A DNA stretch of 64,000 bases, from the NCBI RefSeq assembly GCF_003122365.1, contig NZ_CP029254.1, positions 3,801,001 through 3,865,000 of the forward strand, read 5' to 3'. This document shows, piece after piece, positions 16,328-26,406 of the stretch. Numbering within the stretch: the stretch's first letter is position 1; each line of letters starts with the position of its first letter. The DNA comes from Streptomyces spongiicola. Lineage in GTDB: Bacteria > Actinomycetota > Actinomycetes > Streptomycetales > Streptomycetaceae. The notes under the pieces were generated by a model. It was not told the origin of the DNA, did not search any database, and saw only the letters and a program-made list of their open reading frames with translations. Made by a program: the position numbers and the translations under genes.

Positions 16328-16365
16328 GGGCGGTGCCCCGGAGCCTCGGCTCCGGGGCACCGCCC
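16328..16365 (+). terminator. 17-bp perfect hairpin after the collagen-like gene
   Basis: Arms 16328-16344 and 16349-16365 are perfectly complementary with a CTCG tetraloop. It separates the collagen-like gene from rmlB. Confidence 0.88.
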
Positions 16366-16444
16366 CGCCGATCCCGCACACCGTCCCTAGGAAGCGTCTT
16401 CCAGCCAGGCCGGGAGCCCCGGCCGCGGAGAGCGGCGGAGAACC

Positions 16445-17419
16445 ATGCGCACCCTCGTCACCGGCGGCGCCGGCTTCATCGGTTCGGAGTACGTCCGGCG
16501 GCTGCTGGACGCCGACCCGACGGCGCGCATCACGGTCCTCGACAGCCTCGCGTACTCCGGAGTCGAGGCGAACCTGGCACAGGTGGCCCGGCACCCCGGG
16601 TACCGGTTCGTCCGCGGCGACATCTGCGACCCCGACACCGTCGACCAGGTGACGGCGGGCCATGACGCCGTCGTGCACTTCGCGGCCGAGTCGCACGTGG
16701 ACCGGTCGATCGAGGGGGCGGGCCCGTTCGTCCGCACCAACGTCGTCGGTACCCAGGTCCTGCTGGACGCGGCGCTCCGCCACCGCGTGGGACGGTTCCT
16801 GCACGTGTCGACGGACGAGGTGTACGGCTCCATCAGCGAGGGCTCGTGGACGGAGACGTCCCCGCTGGCGCCCAACTCGCCGTACTCCGCCTCCAAGAGC
16901 GCCGCCGACCTGCTCGTGCTCGCCTACCACCGCACGCACGGCCTGGACGCGGTCGTCACCCGGTGCACCAACAACTACGGGCCCCACCAGTTCCCCGAGA
17001 AGGTCGTCCCGCTCTTCATCACCCGCCTGATCGAGGGGCGTTCGATCCCCCTCTACGGGGACGGCCGCAACATCCGGGACTGGCTGCACGTCTCCGACCA
17101 CTGCCGGGGCATCGAACTCGCCCTGCGCGGGGGGAAGGCCGGAGAGGTCTACCACATCGGCGGCGGGACCGAGGTCAGCAACCACAAGCTCACCGGACTA
17201 CTGCTGGACGCCGTCGGCGCGGACTGGGACCGCGTCGAGTACGTGGCCGACCGCAAGGGCCACGACCTGCGCTACTCGCTCGACGACTCCAAGATCCGGG
17301 AGCAGCTCGGCTACGCGCCGCTGGTCCCCTTCGCCGAAGGGCTGGCCGCCACCGTCGCCTGGTACCGCGGCAACCGGTCCTGGTGGGAGCCGCTCAGGGC
17401 CCGGGCGGAGCTGCGGTGA
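16445..17419 (+). CDS. rmlB: dTDP-glucose 4,6-dehydratase
   Basis: A 324-residue extended SDR enzyme converting dTDP-glucose to dTDP-4-keto-6-deoxyglucose. NAD-binding GGAGFIGS is at residues 7-14, DEVYG and the catalytic YSASK follow, and NNYGPHQFPEKVVP and GDGRNIRDWLHV are typical of RmlB. ATG 16445 follows GCGGAGAACC. The stop overlaps the rmlD start by 4 bp (GTGA), showing translational coupling. Confidence 0.96.
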   Translation: MRTLVTGGAGFIGSEYVRRLLDADPTARITVLDSLAYSGVEANLAQVARHPGYRFVRGDICDPDTVDQVTAGHDAVVHFAAESHVDRSIEGAGPFVRTNVVGTQVLLDAALRHRVGRFLHVSTDEVYGSISEGSWTETSPLAPNSPYSASKSAADLLVLAYHRTHGLDAVVTRCTNNYGPHQFPEKVVPLFITRLIEGRSIPLYGDGRNIRDWLHVSDHCRGIELALRGGKAGEVYHIGGGTEVSNHKLTGLLLDAVGADWDRVEYVADRKGHDLRYSLDDSKIREQLGYAPLVPFAEGLAATVAWYRGNRSWWEPLRARAELR

Positions 17420-18318
17420 CCACCCGCTGGCTGGTCACCGGGGCGGGCGGGATGCTCGGCCGGGACATGCTGGCCGAACTCGCCGCCGACCCCGAAGCGA
17501 AGGCGACCGGGCTGACCCGAGGCGAGCTGGACATCGCCGACCGGGTGGCCGTGCACGCGGCCGCCGCCGGCCACCATGTGGTCGTCAACTGCGCCGCGTG
17601 GACGGACGTCGACGCGGCCGAGCACGCCGAGGAGGCCGCGACCGCGGTCAACGGCACCGGCGTGCGCCATCTGGCACGCGCCTGCGCGGGCAGCGGCTCC
17701 GTCCTGCTGCACGTCTCCACCGACTACGTCTTCTCCGGCGACGCCGGGCACCCGTACCCCGAGGGCGCGCCGACCGCCCCGGTCAACGCCTACGGCCGGA
17801 GCAAGCTGGCCGGGGAGCGCGCGGTGGCCGAGCTTCTGCCCGGTACCGGCTACACCGTGCGCACGGCCTGGCTGTACGGCGCCCACGGGCGCAACTTCGT
17901 CCGGACGATGCTCGAACTCGCCTGCCGGCGCCAGACGCTGGACGTGGTCGCGGACCAGCACGGCCAGCCGACATGGTCCCGCGCGCTCGCGCGGCAGCTG
18001 GCGGCGCTGGGCCGTGCCGCCCTCACCGGCCGGGCCCCGGCGGGCGTCTACCACGGCACGGCGGCCGGCCGAACCACCTGGTACGGGCTGGCCCACGAGA
18101 CCTTCCGGCTGAGCGGTCTCGACCCGGAGCGGATCCGCCCGGTGGGTGCGGCGGCCTTCCCCCGGCCCGCGCCGCGGCCGGCGTTCGGGGTGCTGGGGCA
18201 CGACGGCTGGTCCCGTGCCGGTGTCCCGTCCCAGCTGCGGTGGGACGACCAGCTGTCCACGGCACTGGGAACACCCGGGTTCGCGGAGCTGGCCGCGGCG
18301 GCCCGGGCGGTCGGCTGA
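17416..18318 (+). CDS. rmlD: dTDP-4-dehydrorhamnose reductase
   Basis: A 300-residue SDR enzyme that performs the last step to dTDP-L-rhamnose. It shows GAGGMLGRD near the N-terminus, VNCAAWTDVDAAE, STDYVFSGD, the catalytic YGRSK, and VVADQHGQPTW. The start is GTG 17416, overlapping the rmlB stop. All four rhamnose genes are thus within 4.6 kb. The convergent gene at 18539 ends after about 220 bp with short GC-rich repeats (GGTGGCCGGCCG twice near 18454-18481). Confidence 0.95.
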   Translation: MTTRWLVTGAGGMLGRDMLAELAADPEAKATGLTRGELDIADRVAVHAAAAGHHVVVNCAAWTDVDAAEHAEEAATAVNGTGVRHLARACAGSGSVLLHVSTDYVFSGDAGHPYPEGAPTAPVNAYGRSKLAGERAVAELLPGTGYTVRTAWLYGAHGRNFVRTMLELACRRQTLDVVADQHGQPTWSRALARQLAALGRAALTGRAPAGVYHGTAAGRTTWYGLAHETFRLSGLDPERIRPVGAAAFPRPAPRPAFGVLGHDGWSRAGVPSQLRWDDQLSTALGTPGFAELAAAARAVG

Positions 18319-18538
18319 CCGCCGCGGTCCGGCGGCGTCGAGGGCACGGGACGCCCCGCCCCGCCTGGGCGGCGCCGCCGGGCGGGCACGGCGAGGGCTC
18401 CCGGCCTGAACCGCCGGGAGCCCCGGGAGCCCCGGGCGCTCCGCGCGTTCTCTGGTGGCCGGCCGCCACCGGTGGCCGGCCGTCGCCGCACCCCGCGCCC
18501 GGTCGGGGCGCGGGGAACGCCGTCCTCGGGCCGGGCGC

Positions 18539-19813
18539 TCAGACCTTCAGCGGCCCGCCGCAGCGGGCCGCGCCGTCCTTCATGGCGATGAGGTTGGCCA
18601 CGACGTAGGAGATGCGGTTCTTGGAGTGCCAGTCGGTCGGGAAGTACGTGACCAGGCGGGAGTTCTGGAACCGTGCCTCGATCTCGGGGACGAAGGCGCG
18701 GTACTGGTTGTCGGTGTAGTACCAGAACGAGTTCTCGTTGTAGAACGCGACGTGGGTCGGGTCCTGGTAGGCGCCGCGGCCGTCGGAGCTGGGCGTCATG
18801 GTCAGGAGCATGCCGCCCGGCGCGAGCAGCCGGTACAGCTCGTTGATCAGCGGAACCTTGGCGGGCACGTGCTCCAGGAAGTCGACGGCGCGCATCAGGC
18901 CGACGGAGTCGTCCGGCAGGTCCAGCCGATCGGGCAGGGTCGCGACGATGTCCACGGCCTCCCCCGGGTACTGGTCCACGCCCAGGTAGCCGGGCGGCTT
19001 GCGGTGGGCGGCGCCGAGGTCCAGGGCGAGCAGTCCGCGGCGCTGCGTCCAGGCGAGGGCGTTGGCCTCGATGTACTTGTCGTACAGCGCCACCGTCTCG
19101 CGCTGGATGCGTGCGTTGATCTCGGGGTCGCGCTGGGTGTTCGTGGAGTGGATGCGCTGGAGGTACAGGCAGCGGTCGATGTGGTGGAAGTCCCCGGCCT
19201 GGAACAGACGGCACATCAGATCCTGGTCGTCCAGGACCGTGCGGGTGGCGTCGTATCCGCCGGCCTTGTCGTAGGCGTCCCTGCGGAAGGCGCGCACGTG
19301 GTTGGGCGCGTACCAGATGTAGGAGACGTTGTGCGGCGTCGGCGCCATCGACGTGGCGGCCAGCAGCCGGCGGCCGTCCACGTCCACGTCCTGGTACTGC
19401 CAGCCGTAGACCTCGTTGAACCGGGAGTCGTCGCGTCCGCCGTCCTCGGTGATCTGGGCCGTGTTGCTGTAGGCCAGCACGGCCTCGGGGTGCTCGTCGA
19501 ACGCCTTCCCCAGCTCCGCCAGGCAGTCCCGCGCCAGGAGGTCGTCGTGGTCGAGTTCCACGAGGATCTCGCCGCGGGCGAGTTCGCACGCCCTGCGCTT
19601 GGCCGCGCCCACCCCCCTGACCTCGTCCGCGATCTCCACCCGCACTCGGTCGTCCGGTCGCTCCGGCCGCCACCGGGCGCCGTTGTTGAGCAGGACGATC
19701 CACTCCCAGTCGGAGCTGGACTGCCCTTGCAGGGTCGCCAGGCACTCGTCCAGGAAGCGGGGCCGGTGGCTGGGGGTGAAGACGGAGAACCTCGGTGTCG
19801 TGTTCGGCTTCAT
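18539..19813 (-). CDS. GT2 glycosyltransferase - methyltransferase fusion
   Basis: A 424-residue protein. Residues about 8-230 are a GT-A family 2 glycosyltransferase (FSVFTPSHRP, VELDHDDLLARDCLAELG, LDDQDLM). Residues about 258-420 are a class I SAM methyltransferase-like domain (LALDLGAAHRKPPGYLGVD, LMRAVDFLEHVPAKVPLINE, LLAPGGML). ATG 19813 was chosen because upstream codons are not conserved-looking and the TPR gene stop is only 7 bp away. Fused enzymes of this type typically decorate polysaccharides or glycopeptides. The acceptor is unknown. The nearby rhamnose genes are a possible donor source. Confidence 0.9.
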   Translation of the reverse strand: MKPNTTPRFSVFTPSHRPRFLDECLATLQGQSSSDWEWIVLLNNGARWRPERPDDRVRVEIADEVRGVGAAKRRACELARGEILVELDHDDLLARDCLAELGKAFDEHPEAVLAYSNTAQITEDGGRDDSRFNEVYGWQYQDVDVDGRRLLAATSMAPTPHNVSYIWYAPNHVRAFRRDAYDKAGGYDATRTVLDDQDLMCRLFQAGDFHHIDRCLYLQRIHSTNTQRDPEINARIQRETVALYDKYIEANALAWTQRRGLLALDLGAAHRKPPGYLGVDQYPGEAVDIVATLPDRLDLPDDSVGLMRAVDFLEHVPAKVPLINELYRLLAPGGMLLTMTPSSDGRGAYQDPTHVAFYNENSFWYYTDNQYRAFVPEIEARFQNSRLVTYFPTDWHSKNRISYVVANLIAMKDGAARCGGPLKV

Positions 19814-19820
19814 CTGGGGG

Positions 19821-20456
19821 CTACCTGCCTGGGCTCGTGGTGGGTGAGGGGCTCGGCCTCGCGGCGTCCCTGAACTTCGCGGGTACCTTGGCGTGCAGCG
19901 AGGCGTCGGCGGCGACGGCACGGCGGTAGGCTTCCTGCGCCTCGCCGTCCCGGCCCTTCCCCGCCAGCGCCTCGCCGAGCTGGAAATGGGCCGTGGAGGC
20001 TTGCGGATCGACGCTGACGGTCCGTTCCAGCAGCGTGATGGCCCGGTCGGGGTCGCTCGCCTTGACCAGCACGGCCTGGTTGAACAGGGCCGAGGTGAAG
20101 GAGGGGTCGGCCTTCAGCGCGGCGTCGTAGGCCCTGAGCGCCTCGGCGGGCCTGCCGCTCTGATGTGCGACGACGCCCACGTTGTACCAGGCGAGCTTGT
20201 TGTCCGGGTCCATCTCCAGGACCCGGCGGAAGGTGGCTTCGGCCCCGCCGAGGTCCTGGTGCCGCGCCTGCAGCAGGCCGGCCTGGAGCAGCGCTTCGGC
20301 GGTGAGTGCCGTGCGGGCGGCCGTCTCGGACGTGCCGTCCGCGGCGGTGGTTTCCGACGGGGTCATGACGGCCCACGTGGCCGTTCCGGCGGCGGCCACG
20401 GCCGCCGCGCCGACCCCCGTCCACAGTCGCCTACGTTTCACTTGGTCACATCTCAT
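19821..20456 (-). CDS. membrane-anchored TPR protein
   Basis: A 211-residue protein with a single N-terminal membrane helix or uncleaved signal (RRRLWTGVGAAAVAAAGTA and on). Three to four TPR-like repeats follow over about residues 55-185 (GGAEATFRRVLEMDPDNKLA, EALRAYDAALKADPSFTSAL, AITLLERTVSVDPQASTAHF) and then a Ser/Pro tail. It is likely a scaffold facing the outside. ATG 20456 was chosen; GTG 20441 (VKRRRLW) is an alternative. Its stop is 7 bp from the start of the glycosyltransferase-methyltransferase, so the two form an operon and probably work together. Confidence 0.85.
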   Translation of the reverse strand: MRCDQVKRRRLWTGVGAAAVAAAGTATWAVMTPSETTAADGTSETAARTALTAEALLQAGLLQARHQDLGGAEATFRRVLEMDPDNKLAWYNVGVVAHQSGRPAEALRAYDAALKADPSFTSALFNQAVLVKASDPDRAITLLERTVSVDPQASTAHFQLGEALAGKGRDGEAQEAYRRAVAADASLHAKVPAKFRDAARPSPSPTTSPGR

Positions 20457-20672
20457 GGAGTCGGGGTGGTGATCCGGCGGGACATGCCGCTGAACCATTG
20501 CGATCGCCGCCAAAGTTACGAGGCAACCGGTATGTCGTCATTCGTGGTGGTGGCCCGGTCCGGGCACATCACCCGAACGGCACGCATCGTGCGCCGGACG
20601 GGCCGCGTCCGGGACCGAATTCCGTTGTATGAGCTGGTTATCCGGATCCGTGCTCGGTAACTCTCCCCGCCG

Positions 20673-20710
20673 GCCGGCCCGCTTTCGCCGCGTACGGCGA
20701 CCGGGCCGGC
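20673..20710 (-). terminator. hairpin after corA
   Basis: GCCGGCCCG at 20673-20681 pairs with CGGGCCGGC at 20702-20710, and an inner CGCCG/CGGCG stem extends it. It begins 2 bp after the corA stop on the minus strand. Confidence 0.8.
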
Positions 20711-20711
20711 G

Positions 20712-21872
20712 CTACAGCCAGTCCCGGCGTTTGAAGGCCAGGTACAGGCCGATGCACACCAGCGCCATCAGGGCGAGGGCGAAGGGGTAGCCGAAACGCC
20801 AGTCGAGTTCGGCCATGTGGTCGAAGTTCATGCCGTAGACGGTGCCGATGAGGGTGGGCGCGAAGAGGATGGCGGCCCAGCTGGAGATCTTCTTGATCTC
20901 GTTGTTCTGGGCGTGGCCGGCTTCGGCGAGCATCTTCATCTCCTCGTTCTGCGCCTGCGAGACGAGCGTCGCGTTGACGGTGAGGATGTCGCCGAGCGCC
21001 TGGCGGAAACCGTTGACCCGCTCGGCCACGGTGGTGGCGTGGTCCGCGACGTCCCGCAGGTAGCGCTGGAGCTCCTCGTCCGTGCCGTACTTCTGGAAGC
21101 CCGCCTGAAGCCCGTTCATGATCGTCAGCAGCGGCCGGGTGGCCCGCTGGAAGTCGACGACCTCGCGGGACAGCTCGTAGATCCGCCGGGAGACCCTGGG
21201 GTCGCCGCGGAAGACCTCGGTCTCGATCTCGTCGATGTCGTGCAGCAGGCCCGCGATCACCGGGGCGTAGCCGTCGACGACCGCGTCCAGGATGGCGTAC
21301 AGCACCGCCTCGGGGCCGAGGGCCAGCAGCTCCGGGTCCGCCTCCAGCCGGCTGCGGACGACCGCCAGGTCCGGGGCCTGGCTGTGCCGCACGGTGAGGA
21401 CGAACTCCGGGCCGACGAACACATGGATCTCGCCGAAGTCCACCTCCTCGACGTCGTCCAGGTAGCGGGCCGGGCGCAGTACGACGAACAGCGTCTTCCC
21501 GTACCGCTCCAGCTTGGGGCGCTGGTGGGCGACGATGGCGTCCTCGACGGCCAGTTCGTGCAGCCCGAACTGCCCGGCAGCCTCCCAGAGCTGGGCCGGG
21601 GAGGGCCGGAACAGCCCGATCCAGGCCATCGTGCCCGGTTCTCCGGGGAGCCTCTGGTAGATCTCCGCCAGCGACGCGGGCGTCTCCACCCGGCGCCCGT
21701 CGCGGTACAGCGCGGCGTCCACGAGGCTGCGTTCCAGCGGGGCCGGCTCCGGCGACTCGTGCTCCGCACGCGGATCCATCGACTGCTCGGGAGCGGGGTC
21801 GGCCGGCCGGGCGGGCCCGGCCCGTAGCGGCCATTTGCCCGCCCGCGCCGCGCGCGGACGCCTGTCGGACAT
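20712..21872 (-). CDS. corA: CorA-family Mg2+/Co2+ transporter
   Basis: A 386-residue CorA-type divalent cation channel. It has a large acidic cytoplasmic domain (about residues 60-320) with long helices. Two C-terminal membrane helices follow, the first ending in the signature YGMNF. After the second comes a basic end, FKRRDWL. The length is slightly above the usual 320-370 because of a Pro/Arg-rich head. ATG 21872 was chosen since GAGGTGCAGGCG precedes it at good spacing. Monocistronic, with a hairpin just after the stop. Confidence 0.94.
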   Translation of the reverse strand: MSDRRPRAARAGKWPLRAGPARPADPAPEQSMDPRAEHESPEPAPLERSLVDAALYRDGRRVETPASLAEIYQRLPGEPGTMAWIGLFRPSPAQLWEAAGQFGLHELAVEDAIVAHQRPKLERYGKTLFVVLRPARYLDDVEEVDFGEIHVFVGPEFVLTVRHSQAPDLAVVRSRLEADPELLALGPEAVLYAILDAVVDGYAPVIAGLLHDIDEIETEVFRGDPRVSRRIYELSREVVDFQRATRPLLTIMNGLQAGFQKYGTDEELQRYLRDVADHATTVAERVNGFRQALGDILTVNATLVSQAQNEEMKMLAEAGHAQNNEIKKISSWAAILFAPTLIGTVYGMNFDHMAELDWRFGYPFALALMALVCIGLYLAFKRRDWL

Positions 21873-21990
21873 CGCCTGCACCTCGTCTGGCGGAATTCGT
21901 TCGCTCGCCGCATATCCGGGTGATACGGCACCAACACCCTATTTCGCAGCCGCCGCGACCGCGATCACTGCCGTCCGGCCGGAGGCCGCC

Positions 21991-22070
21991 GTGATCCCGG
22001 TCCGGGCCGGGTCCCGTGTGATCGGTCCGGTCCGGGCCGGGGCCCGTGTGATCCCGGGCCGGTCCGGGCC
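21991..22070. repeat. about 27-30-bp imperfect direct repeat (x3) upstream of corA
   Basis: GTGATC followed by variants of CCGGTCCGGGCC occurs at 21991, 22018 and about 22048. The array fills part of the space between corA and the DoxX gene. Confidence 0.65.
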
Positions 22071-22090
22071 GCCGACGCGGCCGCCACCGG

Positions 22091-22642
22091 CTACTTCAGC
22101 GCCAGGACGACGAACGCCCCCGCGAGCCCCAGGACCAGGGCGACCCCCGCCGGGGCCCAGCCGCCGTCCCGCCACGGGAAACGCGCGTCGAGCGAGAGCC
22201 GCAGCGGTCCCACGGCGGCGACGGTGAGCGCGCCGACGGCCAGGACCATCGGATAGACGAAGGCGGTGCCGGCGGCCGACCACAGGCCGATCACCGGGGC
22301 GATCGCCATGGCGCCGACCATGACCCCGACGCAGGCCGCCGCCGAGAGCGGAGTCAGCAGCCCGGCGGCAAGGCCCAGCCCGCCCAGCAACTCGGCGACC
22401 CCCGCCAGGCCCGCGTAGAAGACGCCGGGGTCCCAGCCGAGCTGGGAGAAGCCCCGGCCCGCCCCGTCCAGGCCGGGGCCGTCGAACCAGCCGAACAGCT
22501 TCTGCGCCCCGTGCCCTGCCAGGACCAGGCCGACGGCCAGCCGCAGCAGCAGCACGCCGGCGTCGGCCGCGCCCACCGCGAAGGACGACGTGGCCCCGTC
22601 GGGGCCCCCGGAATGCCGGACACGCCCGGTCGGGAGTTTCAT
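22091..22642 (-). CDS. DoxX family membrane protein
   Basis: A 183-residue inner-membrane protein of the DoxX family. Members of this family take part in redox or thiol stress complexes in mycobacteria. Residues 30-50 form the first helix (LLLRLAVGLVLAGHGAQKLFGWF, with the conserved GHGAQKLFGWF). The next helices have LAGVAELLGGLGLAAGLL and AAACVGVMVGAMAIA, and the last spans about 158-182. ATG 22642 follows GGAGGTGACACC. It is probably monocistronic; nothing in the neighbourhood points to a partner. Confidence 0.9.
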   Translation of the reverse strand: MKLPTGRVRHSGGPDGATSSFAVGAADAGVLLLRLAVGLVLAGHGAQKLFGWFDGPGLDGAGRGFSQLGWDPGVFYAGLAGVAELLGGLGLAAGLLTPLSAAACVGVMVGAMAIAPVIGLWSAAGTAFVYPMVLAVGALTVAAVGPLRLSLDARFPWRDGGWAPAGVALVLGLAGAFVVLALK

Positions 22643-22963
22643 GGTGGTGTCACCTCCTGCGCCGATGCCGCAGATCCCGGGGCCGCCGAGACGGTTCTCC
22701 GGGGCGGGCCGTCGGCACGGTCGGGCGGAAAGCGGTCGTGGGGCACACACCGGTGGATTTCGCGCCTCACCATCGATACTGCCCTTCCCCGCGAAGGTCG
22801 GCCATGTGCACGGACGTGCGCCCGGGACCGTGCGTCCGGGACCGTGCGCCGGACATGTTCGCGGCGTGCTCACCCGAGGGCCGTGCGCCGGACGCCGGGC
22901 CGTCACCGGCCGCCTCCACCCTCAACGAGAAGTCGTCATGTCCCCGACATGAAGGAGGGCGTG

Positions 22964-24286
22964 GTGAGCAGACATCCTCCCCGCCGGCCGGCCGCCGCCG
23001 TCCTGGGCGTGGTCCTCGTGGCCGCCGCCGCCCTCCCGGCCGCCGCGCACACCTCCGCAGCACCCGCCGAACCCACCGCCTCCACCCTGCCGGCCGTCAC
23101 CCCCACCGCCGAGACGCCCACGCTCTACGACGACGAGGCGGGCGGCAACGCCGACGCCGACGACCCGGCGATCTGGCGCAACCCCACCGACCCCGCCCGC
23201 AGCCTGGTGATCGCGACGGCCAAGCAGGGCGGACTTCGGGTGTACGACCTCGACGCGCGGCCGGTGCAGTCGATCGCGGCGCCCGCGCCCGCCGGCCCGG
23301 GCGACGCACCCGGCCGGTTCAACAACGTGGACCTCGTGCACGGACTGCGCCTGCCGTCCGGCCGCGCCGACCTCGCGGTCACCAGCGACCGCGGGCACGA
23401 CCGCCTGCGCATCCACCGCATCGACCCCGAACGCCACGGCGGCCCCCTCACCGACATCACCGACCACGCCGCGCCGCCGGTCTTCTCCCGCGACCAGGAC
23501 GAGATCAACGAGCAGCGGACCGCCTACGGCCTCGCCACCTGGACCGACCGGGGCAGCGGCCGCTCCTACGCCCTGGTGAGCCGGCGGGCGAGCACCGAGG
23601 TCGCGCTACTGGAACTGCGGCCGACGGCCGCGGGCACCGTCACCTACCGCACGGTCCGCACCCTCGCGCTGCCCTCCTCCTTCCGCCTGCCCGACGGCAC
23701 CGCCTGGACGCCCTGCGGTGAGCCCGGCGACGCCCCCCAGGTCGAGGGCATGGCCGTCGACCCTGCCGACGGAACGCTCTACGCAGGCCAGGAGGACGTC
23801 GGGATCTGGCGGGTGCGGGCCGATCTCACCGGCACGCCCCGGCTCGTCGACAAGGTCCGGGAGTACGGCGTCCCCGCCGCCTACGACGAGAGGACCGGGG
23901 AGTGCGTCGCGGGGGCCGACCCCGGTTTCGGCGGCACACACCTCTCCGCCGACGTCGAGGGGCTGACCCTGCTCACCGGGCCCGGTGGCGACGGCTACCT
24001 CCTGGCGTCGAGTCAGGGTGACGACGGCTTCGCCCTCTACGACCGCGGGGCGGACGAGCGCAACGCGTACGAGGGCGGCTTCCGCGTCACCGCCGCCTCG
24101 CCCGCCCTCGACGGCGCCGAGGAGAGCGACGGCGCGGCGGCGCTCGACGCACCGCTCGGCGCGAGGTACCCGAACGGCCTGCTCGTCGTGCAGGACGGGC
24201 ACGACACACCGGGGGACGGCGACCGCGGGGCCACCGGCTTCACGTTCGTGGACCTCGGCGCCGTCAAGAAGCGCGCCGGCCTCTGA
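22964..24286 (+). CDS. secreted beta-propeller phytase
   Basis: A 440-residue exported phytase of the beta-propeller class, which releases phosphate from phytate using Ca2+. It has a signal peptide of about 30 residues (ending PAAAH) and the family mark ADDPAIWRNP near residue 65. AYGLATW, VEGMAVDPADGTLYAGQEDVG, ADVEGLTLL and LLVVQDGHDTPGDGDRG are the calcium-binding and active-site stretches. GTG 22964 was chosen because AAGGAGGGC sits 4-12 bp upstream; ATG 22949 would contain that site. It lies head-on to the pst operon, so both supply phosphate. The 321 bp upstream show no gene, only CCGGGACCGTGCG-type repeats. Confidence 0.92.
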   Translation: MSRHPPRRPAAAVLGVVLVAAAALPAAAHTSAAPAEPTASTLPAVTPTAETPTLYDDEAGGNADADDPAIWRNPTDPARSLVIATAKQGGLRVYDLDARPVQSIAAPAPAGPGDAPGRFNNVDLVHGLRLPSGRADLAVTSDRGHDRLRIHRIDPERHGGPLTDITDHAAPPVFSRDQDEINEQRTAYGLATWTDRGSGRSYALVSRRASTEVALLELRPTAAGTVTYRTVRTLALPSSFRLPDGTAWTPCGEPGDAPQVEGMAVDPADGTLYAGQEDVGIWRVRADLTGTPRLVDKVREYGVPAAYDERTGECVAGADPGFGGTHLSADVEGLTLLTGPGGDGYLLASSQGDDGFALYDRGADERNAYEGGFRVTAASPALDGAEESDGAAALDAPLGARYPNGLLVVQDGHDTPGDGDRGATGFTFVDLGAVKKRAGL

Positions 24287-24617
24287 CACGGCAGCGGCCG
24301 TACGCCCGGCGGGGACCGCCCCGGCGGGCACCCCACCCGGGTTGCCCGCCGACCCCCGCAACGGCACACCAGGCCGTGGATCGCGCGGGGCCCGGTCCCC
24401 GCAGCGGTGCCGCGCTACGGGACGGAGCCGCAGCCGTACGCAGCCGTACGCACCCGGCTGCCTCTGTCTGCGCCCGGCTGCTCGTGTCCCTCGTCTGCCT
24501 GTGTCTGCCTGCGTCGGTCTGTGCCCGTGTGCTTGTGTCCGGGTGTGTTCGAGTCTGTATGCGTCTGTATGCGTCTGTATGCGTCCGTGCGCGGGCGTAC
24601 TCGGATCCGGTGGCCCG
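24287..24617. other. convergent spacer between phytase and pstB with short tandem repeats
   Basis: No gene was found. There are three copies of a 10-bp unit (GTCTGTATGC) at about 24552-24581 and a CAGCCGTACG duplication near 24431-24450. The T-rich plus strand is unusual for this genome. Confidence 0.55.
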
Positions 24618-25469
<852 letters not shown>

Positions 25470-25506
25470 GGGGCTTCCTCGTACGGGGAGTTCGGTGGCA
25501 CGGCGG

Positions 25507-26406
25507 TCACCAGCGGTGGGTGAAGTGGTTGCGCAGCCAGATCGCCAGCGAGTTCATCACCAGCAGGATCACCAGCAGGACGACGATGGCGGCGGAGGCG
25601 AGCGCGGTGAACTCGGCGCGGGACTGGCTGATCCAGTTGAAGATCTGGATCGGCAGTACCGTGAACTGGCTCTGCACACCGGTCGGGTTGAAGGTGATGA
25701 AGGTCAGCCCGCCGAGCAGCAGCAGCGGCGCGGCCTCCCCGATGGCGCGGGACAGGGCGAGGATGGAGCCGGTCGCCATGCCGGGCACGGCGGCGGGCAG
25801 CACCTGGCGCCGGACGGTCTGCCACTGGGTGGCGCCCAGCGAGAGCGAGGCCTGGCGGACGGACTGGGGGACCGCCCGGATCGCCTCCCTGGAGGAGATG
25901 ATCACGATGGGCAGTACCAGCAGGGACAGCGTGAGCGAGGCGGTGAGCACGGTCTGGCCGAAGCCCAGTCCGCGGGAGATCACGCCGAGGCCGAGGATGC
26001 CGTAGACGATGGAGGGGACGGCCGCCAGGTTCTGGATGTTGATCTCGATCGCCCGGTTCCACCACCGGTCGCGGTCGGCGTACTCCTCCAGGTAGATCGC
26101 GGTGAGCACACCGGTCGGCAGGCAGTACAGGGCGGTGCAGGAGACGACCCAGACCGTGCCCGTGATCGCCGACTGGGCGCCGGCGTTCGACGGGTCGATG
26201 ACGTCCGGGAAGTTGGTCCACAACTTCGAGTTCAGCCGGGGCCAGCCCTCGACCACCACATAGGTGAGCAGGCCCACCAGGAAGAGCACTCCGACGGCCA
26301 GCGAGGCCCGCAGGCCGAGCCGGAAGAACCGCTCGCGCAGCGGTGTGCCCCGCCCCCTGAGGCGGGTGACCTCCGGCGGGTCGGAGGTGGCCGCGGTGGG
26401 GATCAC
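25507..26406 (-). CDS. pstA: phosphate ABC transporter permease PstA
   Basis: A 299-residue membrane permease with six predicted helices. It carries the ABC-permease cytoplasmic loop (EAIRAVPQSVRQASLSLGAT, AIGEAAPLLLLGGLTF). The start overlaps the pstC stop by 4 bp. Together with PstC it forms the membrane channel of the phosphate importer. Confidence 0.96.
   Translation of the reverse strand: MIPTAATSDPPEVTRLRGRGTPLRERFFRLGLRASLAVGVLFLVGLLTYVVVEGWPRLNSKLWTNFPDVIDPSNAGAQSAITGTVWVVSCTALYCLPTGVLTAIYLEEYADRDRWWNRAIEINIQNLAAVPSIVYGILGLGVISRGLGFGQTVLTASLTLSLLVLPIVIISSREAIRAVPQSVRQASLSLGATQWQTVRRQVLPAAVPGMATGSILALSRAIGEAAPLLLLGGLTFITFNPTGVQSQFTVLPIQIFNWISQSRAEFTALASAAIVVLLVILLVMNSLAIWLRNHFTHRW

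Noticed and set aside
15558..16379. Long minus-strand frame over the collagen-like gene
   Set aside because: It is the antisense shadow of the Gly-X-Y repeats, with Leu/Ala runs from reverse codons and no start signal.
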